From: Lachnospiraceae bacterium
GTDB taxonomy: Bacteria; Bacillota; Clostridia; Lachnospirales; Lachnospiraceae
DNA: 64,000 nt
Direction: 5' to 3'
Assembly: GCA_902362715.1 (NCBI GenBank)
Contig: CABIXN010000002.1
Location: forward strand, 558,001 to 622,000
Below the pieces are notes generated by a model. It saw nothing but the letters and a program-made list of their open reading frames with translations, was not told where the DNA came from and did no database searches. Each line of letters starts with the position of its first letter. Positions within the stretch are counted from its first letter, which is position 1. A program made the position numbers and the translations under genes. Of this stretch, positions 57,673-64,000 are shown piece after piece.

Positions 57673-58433
57673 TTGAAACAAGAGATTTAAGCTGTACTTT
57701 TTCAGAAGGCTCGTTTTCACAAAACAGATTTACAGCGGTATCGCCGATCAGTGCCGTTTTCAAAAATGGAGGACGTTATGCGATTGTCGGTGAATCTGGC
57801 TCTGGGAAAACAACACTTGCACGGATGATTGCTGGACTGCAAAAACCGGATGGCGGAAATGTATATTTTGATAATATGCCGCTATATGGCAGGCGCTATA
57901 AAGCCCGGAAGGAACATTTTAAGAGAGTGCAGATTATCCAACAAAATTCCGCTTCGGCATTGGATCCAAAGATGTCTGTAGGAAAATCCATTGAGGAACC
58001 GCTGATCTGCTTTTTTGGTATGGACAAAGCGCGGCGGAAAAAGCGGTGCGAAGAATTGCTGACACTTTGTAATCTTCCGGTGTCCTACTATGCACGGCTT
58101 CCTTCGGAATTGTCCGGTGGTGAGCAAAAGCGTATTGCGATAGCACGAGCGTTGGCTGCGGAACCGGAGTGCTTAATTTTCGATGAAGCTACAAACGGTT
58201 TTGACCTGCCGCTTCGGAAAAAAATTGTGGAGGAAATCATTGATCTCCAAAAAGAGGTCGGCTTCACTTTGATTTTCATTACCCACGACATGGAACTTGC
58301 TGTAGTAGTGGCAGATGAAATTCTTGTGATGCGGAGTTCGAAACTGGTTGAGCAGGTCACTTTTTCCGGGGATCCTTCGGTATTTCAGCAGCCGTATAGC
58401 AAAGTGCTGTTAGAAGCCAGTGGAATTATTTAA
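57669..58433 (+). CDS. ABC importer ATPase, NikE/OppF type
   Basis: 254 residues from TTG 57669, overlapping the previous stop; AGGAGGGG upstream. Walker A GESGSGKTT, Q-loop IQQNSASALDPKMSVGKSIE, signature LSGGEQKRIAIARAL, Walker B CLIFDEATNGFD, switch His ITHDMELA. Second nucleotide-binding subunit of the importer. The solute-binding protein gene follows after 53 bases. Confidence 0.9.
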   Translation: MIETRDLSCTFSEGSFSQNRFTAVSPISAVFKNGGRYAIVGESGSGKTTLARMIAGLQKPDGGNVYFDNMPLYGRRYKARKEHFKRVQIIQQNSASALDPKMSVGKSIEEPLICFFGMDKARRKKRCEELLTLCNLPVSYYARLPSELSGGEQKRIAIARALAAEPECLIFDEATNGFDLPLRKKIVEEIIDLQKEVGFTLIFITHDMELAVVVADEILVMRSSKLVEQVTFSGDPSVFQQPYSKVLLEASGII

Positions 58434-58486
58434 TTTGGAATCCAATGAATTTGGGTAAATAAAAATCAAGAAAGGAAAATCACACG

Positions 58487-60130
58487 ATGAAATTCAAACG
58501 ATTAGCGGCAGCTCTGCTGTCCGCAGCGATGGTTGTTTCCCTTGCGGCCTGCTCCAACAATAAGGAATCAGCAGAATCCGGTTCAGGGACAACAGGAACA
58601 GAGGCCGTACATGTTAATTTGGCTGAAAGCTGGGGATTTGAATATTTCTATACGATCCTCACTCCCGAAGTATCTTCCAGCCAGTACGATATTACCTATT
58701 ACCTCACCAGTTTCTATGATACGCTGGTGACATACAATGAAAATAATGAACTGGTCGGATCTCTGGCCGAAGATTGGTCTATGAGTGATGACGGACTGGT
58801 GTATACCTTCCAGATCAGAGAAGGCGTTAAGTTTTCGGATGGCTCAGATCTGACCGCCGAAGATGTGGCAAAATCATTGATGGCTGTGCCTGTAAATCTC
58901 GGCCAGTATAACGGAGGGTATGGACGCCTTTCTACAATCATTGAAAGTGCCGAAGCCACCGGGGATTATACAGTAGAACTTCGGCTGACGCAGCCTTACT
59001 ATAATACTTTGCGGGAACTTTGCCTTGCCAATCCTTTTGGTATTGTCTCCAGCGAGCAGTTGAATGATGATTTAACCGCTAAAGATACTTTTCGGACAGC
59101 CACCTATGGAACCGGCCCATATATGTACGAAGGGGACAATGATGGCCAGACATGGAATTTTGTACGCAATCCCAACTATTGGGGTGAAACACCGGAAGTA
59201 GATAGCTTTTCTATTAAGAGCATCCCTGATAATGATGCCAAGATTCTTGCGCTGAAAAATGGAGAAGTTGATTTTATATCCGGTATCAAAAATGTTTCTG
59301 CTGAAAGTTATGACGAAATCAGCCAGACCGAAGGCTTTGGAGCACAAATCGATGATAAGGCTTTGCAGACTTACTATGTGGGATATAACCTGAACGATAC
59401 TGTTTTTGGCGATTCGGTTATCCGAAAGGCGATTGCCTCTGCTATTGATAAAGATGCCGTAGCAGACAGCATTTATGGTGGCTTGCATGATCGGGCAGAC
59501 AGCTTTTTCTCCACAGACCTGCCGTATTGTGATTTGGAGCTTTCAGAGGCAACCTTTGATATTGATGCGGCAAATCAAATGTTGGATGAAGCTGGATATG
59601 TTGATACAGACGGTGACGGAATCCGGGAAAAGGATGGGGCAAATATTTCGGCTGCTTTCCTGTATCAGACCGGCTCTGCTTCGGACGATAACTTGGTTGT
59701 CTACATCTGCAATCAAGCACAGAAAATTGGCATTGAATTAACACCCCAGTCTGCCGCAATGATGGATTGGTATGCTATGGTTCAAAGCGGGGATTATGGT
59801 TTGACGGTATTCAAAACTCAAGGCGGTTTTTATGATCCGGCTAATGTTGTTACGAATATTAACCCTCAGACTTCCATGGATCCTATTGTGATGCTTTTAG
59901 GCTCCACCCAGCCGGAACTTGCGGATCTGGTTGCTGAATTGGATTCTTCTACCGATGAAACGAGGATTCAGGAAATTTATCAAACGATTTTAACAACAAT
60001 CGCCGATGAAGAACTGACAACCCCTCTTGTATATATGCACCAACTGGCAATTTACAGCGATAAAATCACCGACTATACATTCCCTATGGATTCTAATTTT
60101 ACATCCGTTCAAAACATAAAAGTAAACTGA
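58487..60130 (+). CDS. Solute-binding lipoprotein, NikA/OppA (SBP_bac_5) family
   Basis: 547 residues with a lipoprotein signal peptide (lipobox LAAC, Cys about residue 22) and a Ser/Gly-rich tether. The family-5 fold is shown by SFYDTLVTYNENNELVGSLA-EDW, FQIREGVKFSDGSDLTAEDV and TYGTGPYMYEGDNDGQTWNF-VRNPNYWGE. It delivers substrate to the permeases. Substrate cannot be read from the sequence: nickel, a metallophore or a peptide are all possible; the neighbourhood favours a metal complex. ATG 58487 after AAAGGAAA. Confidence 0.88.
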   Translation: MKFKRLAAALLSAAMVVSLAACSNNKESAESGSGTTGTEAVHVNLAESWGFEYFYTILTPEVSSSQYDITYYLTSFYDTLVTYNENNELVGSLAEDWSMSDDGLVYTFQIREGVKFSDGSDLTAEDVAKSLMAVPVNLGQYNGGYGRLSTIIESAEATGDYTVELRLTQPYYNTLRELCLANPFGIVSSEQLNDDLTAKDTFRTATYGTGPYMYEGDNDGQTWNFVRNPNYWGETPEVDSFSIKSIPDNDAKILALKNGEVDFISGIKNVSAESYDEISQTEGFGAQIDDKALQTYYVGYNLNDTVFGDSVIRKAIASAIDKDAVADSIYGGLHDRADSFFSTDLPYCDLELSEATFDIDAANQMLDEAGYVDTDGDGIREKDGANISAAFLYQTGSASDDNLVVYICNQAQKIGIELTPQSAAMMDWYAMVQSGDYGLTVFKTQGGFYDPANVVTNINPQTSMDPIVMLLGSTQPELADLVAELDSSTDETRIQEIYQTILTTIADEELTTPLVYMHQLAIYSDKITDYTFPMDSNFTSVQNIKVN

Positions 60131-60141
60131 TTGCCTGTGGG

Positions 60142-60173
60142 AAAAGGCGGCTTTCGCCAGCCGCCTTTTCTTT
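60142..60173 (+). terminator. Terminator after the solute-binding protein gene
   Basis: AAAAGGCGGCT (60142-60152) and AGCCGCCTTTT (60159-60169), a perfect 11-bp stem with a 6-base loop and T-rich tail, 11 bases after the stop. Confidence 0.9.
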
Positions 60174-60221
60174 CACCTTTTATCGTGAGCTGATTGGAGT
60201 AACAATATACCTGATAGGTCG

Positions 60222-60250
60222 TTGAATGTATATTTTCCACCAATTATAAT
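60222..60250 (+). promoter_or_regulatory. Promoter for the ABC pair and DtxR gene
   Basis: TTGAAT (60222-60227) and TATAAT (60245-60250), 17-base spacer. Operator C begins ten bases after the -10 box, over the expected start site. Confidence 0.78.
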
Positions 60251-60259
60251 GAAAGAAAA

Positions 60260-60277
60260 GGTTAGTTATTGCTAACC
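60260..60277. promoter_or_regulatory. Metal-island operator, site C
   Basis: GGTTAG-TTATTG-CTAACC, a perfect 6-bp dyad with a 6-base centre. Sites A and B differ by one base each in the right arm. It lies between promoter and ribosome binding site of the ABC pair. Confidence 0.75.
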
Positions 60278-60301
60278 AATTTGAAAGGAGGCTTTGTTTC
60301 G

Positions 60302-62092
60302 ATGAAACAAAAGAACGGCGGGATAAAGCGGCTTCTCGAATTTACAGGAGAAAAACGCAGTTTATTGAATATATCCCGTATTTTATCCGGTGTTAGTGCC
60401 ATCTTTATTTTAGGACCATTCCTCTGCGTCTATTTTGCAGCACGTGAATTGGTAAATGTCTTTACCGGCAGTGCTTTGGACACGCAAAGTTTAGTTCGCT
60501 GGGGAATGATTGCCTTAGTTTTGGAGCTGATCGGTCTGGCATTATATTTCTGTGCTTTGCTATGCTCTCATGTGACGGCGTTTCATACCGAAAAGAATCT
60601 AAAAATGGCTGCGCTGAAACATCTGGCGAAAATGCCTATGGGATATTTTGATACCAATCCCAGCGGCAAACTGCGGAAAATCATTGACGAAAATAGTTTT
60701 CAAACAGAAACTTTTATAGCCCATCAACTTCCAGACTTGGTTGGCGCACAAGTAACTATGGTAGTAAGCCTGATTTTAATGCTTCTGTTTGACTGGCGCA
60801 TTGGTGTACCACTACTTCTGCTTTTTGGAATCGGCTTTTTCCTGCAAAAATCTCTGATGGGCAAGGAAGGCATGAAACTGATGCAGACCTATCAGGACTC
60901 GTTGGAAACGATGAATCACGAGGCGGTAGAATACATCCGTGGAATTTCCGTCTTGAAGGTGTTTGGGCAAACGGTGCAGTCCATAACAAAATTTAATGAG
61001 GCAATCAAGTCCTATCGAAAATTTGCTTTAGCTTACACGATGTCTTGTAAAAAGGGTATGGTTGCCTTTAATTCCGTTATCAATTCCAGCTTCCTTGTAT
61101 TGGTTCCTACTGCACTGATTATAGGGTTGGTATCTTCTGACCTTGTTGGGTTCACACAAAGTTTTCTGTTTTATGTGATTTTTTCACCGGCCTGTGCGGT
61201 AATGCTGAACAAGATTCTCTATATGACGAGTTACAAAATGCAGGCTGAAGAATCCATGCGGCGTATTGATATGATTTTGAACGCAGAACCGCAGGAAGAA
61301 ACTGCACAACCGAAACGCCCTGCAAGCTATGATATTTCTTTTGAAGGAGTAACCTTTACCTATGAAGGCGCAGAGCAGCCGGCAGTTTCTCATCTTAGTT
61401 TTTGTGCAAAAGCCGGTACAACAACCGCCCTTGTGGGACATTCCGGCTCCGGTAAGAGTACCACTGCCAGCTTGATTCCCCGATTTTATGACGCACAGGC
61501 CGGCAGCATTAAAATTGGCGGTGTAGACATTCGCAGCATTGCCCATCCAGATTTAATGAAGATGGTCGCCTTTGTATTCCAGGACCCAAAACTGTTCAAG
61601 GATAGTCTATTTGAGAACATTCGGGCTGGACGCCCAAGTGCAACAAGAGAAGAAGTCATGCGGGCAGCACATTTGGCTCAATGTGATGATATATTGGCTA
61701 AATTCCCTAAAGGAATCGATACAGTAGTCGGCAGCAAAGGTGTGTACTTATCGGGGGGTGAAACCCAACGTATTGCGATTGCAAGAGCTATTTTGAAAGA
61801 TGCACCTATTATCGTACTTGACGAGGCTACAGCCTATGCTGACCCCGAAAACGAGCAGCAGATACAGCAGGCATTTGAGGGGCTTACAAAGGGAAAAACA
61901 GTTATTATGATTGCTCACCGGCTTTCAACGGTGCAGGATGCCGATCAGATTTTGGTCATGCGGCAGGGAGAGCTTGTTGAAAGCGGCAGGCATAACGAAT
62001 TGGTAAAGAAAAATGGTGAATATGCCCGTATGTGGGAGAACTATACCAAGACAACACAGTGGCATATTGGAAATGAGGTGAAAGTATGCTAA
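60302..62092 (+). CDS. ABC transporter, fused membrane-ATPase half (YbtP/IrtA-like)
   Basis: 596 residues from ATG 60302 (GAAAGGAGG upstream); eleven upstream in-frame residues precede the site and are dropped. Residues 1-330 form the six-helix membrane domain; the ATPase follows with Walker A GHSGSGKST, signature LSGGETQRIAIARAI and Walker B IIVLDEATAYADPENE. The Asp-Pro-Glu-Asn run after Walker B resembles siderophore-importing exporter-fold transporters (YbtPQ, IrtAB). Overlaps the partner gene by seven bases, indicating a heterodimer. Drug export cannot be excluded. Confidence 0.85.
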   Translation: MKQKNGGIKRLLEFTGEKRSLLNISRILSGVSAIFILGPFLCVYFAARELVNVFTGSALDTQSLVRWGMIALVLELIGLALYFCALLCSHVTAFHTEKNLKMAALKHLAKMPMGYFDTNPSGKLRKIIDENSFQTETFIAHQLPDLVGAQVTMVVSLILMLLFDWRIGVPLLLLFGIGFFLQKSLMGKEGMKLMQTYQDSLETMNHEAVEYIRGISVLKVFGQTVQSITKFNEAIKSYRKFALAYTMSCKKGMVAFNSVINSSFLVLVPTALIIGLVSSDLVGFTQSFLFYVIFSPACAVMLNKILYMTSYKMQAEESMRRIDMILNAEPQEETAQPKRPASYDISFEGVTFTYEGAEQPAVSHLSFCAKAGTTTALVGHSGSGKSTTASLIPRFYDAQAGSIKIGGVDIRSIAHPDLMKMVAFVFQDPKLFKDSLFENIRAGRPSATREEVMRAAHLAQCDDILAKFPKGIDTVVGSKGVYLSGGETQRIAIARAILKDAPIIVLDEATAYADPENEQQIQQAFEGLTKGKTVIMIAHRLSTVQDADQILVMRQGELVESGRHNELVKKNGEYARMWENYTKTTQWHIGNEVKVC

Positions 62093-63804
62093 AGCGTCTG
62101 TTTGCTTTGAGCGACCAAGGCTCAAAAGACTTAAATAAAGGGATTGCCGCAACGACTCTCAGCAATATTTGCCTAATTATCCCGTCCAGCCTTTTAATCA
62201 TGGTAATCTGGGAACTGCTGAATGTAATATCGGGCGAATCATCTGGAATTTCAGAATATATTCCTGTTTTTTGCATTATGACGGTGGTTTTGTTTATTAT
62301 TGTATTTTGTACCCAATGGCTTCAATATAACAAAACCTATACCGTGGCTTATGAGGAAAGTGCGAACCGCCGAATTGTTCTTGCTGAAAAACTTCGCAGA
62401 CTTCCGTTGTCCTTCTTCGGGCAGAAAAATCTTTCCGATCTGACCACAACTATCATGGGTGATTGTACGGCGCTGGAGCGTGTGTTTTCTAATGCCCTTC
62501 CGCAACTTTTTGGAACCATTTTCATGTTTATCATTACGGCGATAGGTCTGCTTGTAATGGATTGGCGGTTAGGGCTTTGTATTGTGATTCCTGTTCCCGT
62601 AGCAGCACTGGTGGTCTTTGCAGCACGAAAGGCACAGGCTAAGGCAGAAAGTGCTAATATGGACGCTAAACGTGCAGCCTATGATGGAGTACAGGAATAT
62701 CTTGATACGATTCAGGAATTGAAATCTTGCTCCAGAGAAGAAGAATATCTGGCCGGTCTGGAAAAAAAGCTGGACTATGTGGTGAAATGCTCTTTCCGAA
62801 ATGAGATCGCGCCTGGCGCAGCGACTACAACAGCACAATTTATTCTGCGCTTTGGCCTTGTTGCGGTACTGCTGGTAGGTGGCTATCTTGTGGCGGCTGG
62901 CTCCCTCACGATTCCCATGTTTATCTTATACCTTATTTTTGCTGGCAGAATTTATGACCCCTTCACAAGCTGCTTTATGTTGATGGCCGAGGTCTTTTCT
63001 TCACTGGTAAGCGTAAAGAGAATGAAACAGATTGACGCAACACCGGAACAGACAGGAAGTAATGTTTGCAATAACAAAGGATTTGACATTGAATTTAAGA
63101 ATGTCCATTTCTCTTATAATGAGGAACCGGTGTTGAAAGGCGTTTCCTTCACAGCAAAACAAGGTGAAGTCACCGCCTTAGTAGGTCCGTCGGGAAGCGG
63201 CAAATCTACTGCTTCAAAATTGGCAGCACGGTTCTGGGATGCAGATTCCGGCCAAATCACTTTAGGTGGTGTCGATGTAAAGAGCGTAGAACCGGAAACA
63301 TTATTCAAAAACTTTGCTATTGTTTTCCAAGATGTACTTCTCTTTGATGAAACTGTCATGGAGAATATTCGCCTTGGACGAAGCGGTGCAACTGACGAAG
63401 AAGTAAAAGCGGCGGCAAGGGCTGCACAGTGCGAAGAATTTATTTCTCGGCTGCCACAGGGGTATCAGACGAATATTGGCGAAAATGGCAGCGCCCTTTC
63501 CGGTGGAGAACGGCAACGGATTTCCATTGCGAGAGCATTGCTAAAAAATGCGCCGGTAATCCTTTTGGACGAGGCTACAGCCTCTATGGATGCTGAGAGT
63601 GAAACATTGGTACAGGATGCTCTTTCTGTCTTGCTGAAAGATAAGACCGTTATGGTGATTGCTCACCGTATGAGGACAGTTGCTAATGCGGATAAAATCG
63701 TGGTTTTGGATGATGGAAAGGTAAGCGAAATGGGTACACCACAGGAGCTTATGAAAAAGAACGGGCTATATGCTCACTTGGTTGCGTTACAGCGCGGTAA
63801 ATGA
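62086..63804 (+). CDS. ABC transporter, fused membrane-ATPase half (YbtQ/IrtB-like)
   Basis: 572 residues; ATG 62086 overlaps the partner's stop (site GAGGTGAAAG). Six membrane helices (about 20-310). ATPase: Walker A GPSGSGKST, Q-loop FQDVLLFDETVMENIRLG, signature LSGGERQRISIARAL, Walker B VILLDEATASMD with the following Glu, and switch His VIAHRMRT. Both halves keep full motifs. Forms the second half of the heterodimer. Confidence 0.86.
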   Translation: MLKRLFALSDQGSKDLNKGIAATTLSNICLIIPSSLLIMVIWELLNVISGESSGISEYIPVFCIMTVVLFIIVFCTQWLQYNKTYTVAYEESANRRIVLAEKLRRLPLSFFGQKNLSDLTTTIMGDCTALERVFSNALPQLFGTIFMFIITAIGLLVMDWRLGLCIVIPVPVAALVVFAARKAQAKAESANMDAKRAAYDGVQEYLDTIQELKSCSREEEYLAGLEKKLDYVVKCSFRNEIAPGAATTTAQFILRFGLVAVLLVGGYLVAAGSLTIPMFILYLIFAGRIYDPFTSCFMLMAEVFSSLVSVKRMKQIDATPEQTGSNVCNNKGFDIEFKNVHFSYNEEPVLKGVSFTAKQGEVTALVGPSGSGKSTASKLAARFWDADSGQITLGGVDVKSVEPETLFKNFAIVFQDVLLFDETVMENIRLGRSGATDEEVKAAARAAQCEEFISRLPQGYQTNIGENGSALSGGERQRISIARALLKNAPVILLDEATASMDAESETLVQDALSVLLKDKTVMVIAHRMRTVANADKIVVLDDGKVSEMGTPQELMKKNGLYAHLVALQRGK

Positions 63805-63842
63805 TAATCACGAATCTACTGAAAAGGAGGTGACGCACTCTA

Positions 63843-64000
63843 TTGATTTCAATGATCGCAAAGATGGCATGGGAAAAACACAAAACTCAGGAGGCGGTTT
63901 CACCTTCCGAATCTTATGCCGAAGAACTTCGGGCTACGGGTGAAGATTATTTAGAAGCAGTTCTGATTCTTGATCGTCAGAAAGGTGATGTTCGCTGCGT
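63843..64000 (+). CDS. DtxR/MntR-family metal-dependent regulator (partial, runs off the window)
   Basis: AAGGAGGTGA (63825-63834) precedes TTG 63843, encoding (M)ISMIAKMAWEKHKTQEAVSP-SESYAEELRATGEDYLEAVL-ILDRQKGDVRC and then the window end. SGEDYLE(A/T)I followed by a short loop is the typical N-terminus of DtxR/IdeR/MntR repressors, just before the winged helix. ATG 63852 is an alternative start. It follows the ABC pair by 38 bases, probably in the same operon, and is the best candidate for binding operators A-C. Confidence 0.75.
   Translation, partial: MISMIAKMAWEKHKTQEAVSPSESYAEELRATGEDYLEAVLILDRQKGDVRC

Larger units (their letters stand above)
15239..64000 (+). mobile_element. Tn1549/CTn-like integrative and conjugative element (left part; right end outside window)
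   Basis: From the integrase break point to the end of the window nearly all genes belong to a clostridial ICE: RepA-like initiator, Toprim protein, PcfB, VirD4, Maff2, VirB6-like, PrgI, VirB4, M23/NlpC hydrolase, DUF4315, DUF4366, topoisomerase III, MobC, relaxase. The order matches the Tn1549/CTn family. By eye the backbone is richer in G+C than the ribosomal cluster and the 54-64 kb cargo. The exact left end is inferred from the integrase break. No integrase, excisionase or right end is seen, so completeness cannot be judged. Confidence 0.85.

Noticed and set aside
60302-63804. Antibiotic-resistance efflux pump as the sole reading of the ABC pair
   Set aside because: Exporter fold alone cannot decide direction; the shared operator, neighbouring Nik-type importer and DtxR-family gene favour metal-complex uptake, so I kept export only as an alternative.

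Overview
This window joins a Firmicutes housekeeping locus to most of an integrative and conjugative element (ICE). Positions 1-15066 hold the ribosomal protein/RNA polymerase cluster in the classic order rplK-rplA-rplJ-rplL-rpoB-rpoC-rpsL-rpsG-fusA-tuf, all on the plus strand. Protein sequences, the L10 leader, strong AGGAGG ribosome binding sites and the mobile DNA that follows fit a gut clostridium of the Lachnospiraceae type. The genus cannot be fixed from sequence alone. Four near-consensus sigma-A promoters (before rplJ, rpoB, rpsL and tuf) and strong hairpin terminators divide the cluster.

Directly after the tuf terminator lies the C-terminal stub of a tyrosine integrase on the minus strand (15071-15238). 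It is cut off at its conserved Arg-His box, and from about 15239 onward the DNA is a Tn1549/CTn-like ICE that runs off the right end of the window. No intact integrase or right end is visible. The ICE backbone contains replication/priming genes (RepA-like DUF6017, Toprim), accessory proteins (LPD1-type, DUF3846), a coupling protein pair (DUF3801/PcfB and VirD4), a type IV secretion core (Maff2, VirB6-like, PrgI/VirB3-like, VirB4, M23+NlpC/P60 hydrolase, DUF4315, DUF4366), topoisomerase III, MobC and a relaxase. It also carries a SpoVG-like protein and an MT-A70 adenine methyltransferase.

Cargo falls into four blocks: (i) a 1636-residue thioester/SpaA-repeat surface adhesin fused in frame to its own class B sortase; (ii) an AbiEi/AbiEii toxin-antitoxin pair whose promoter sits inside one of two nearly identical 28-bp inverted repeats; (iii) a nucleotide module (Nmad1/DUF1599-like, ThyX, dUTPase); (iv) beyond the relaxase, a probable metal or metallophore uptake island: AraC regulator, a five-gene Nik/Opp-type ABC importer, a heterodimeric YbtPQ-like ABC transporter pair, and the start of a DtxR/MntR-family regulator.

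The most interesting signals are: a shared operator GGTTAG-N6-CTAACC before each of the three transcription units of the metal island; an identically spaced short motif near the C-termini of eight otherwise unrelated ICE proteins; the adhesin-sortase fusion; and genes that appear to start at ATT or ATA behind strong Shine-Dalgarno sequences. No rRNA, tRNA or CRISPR array was seen.
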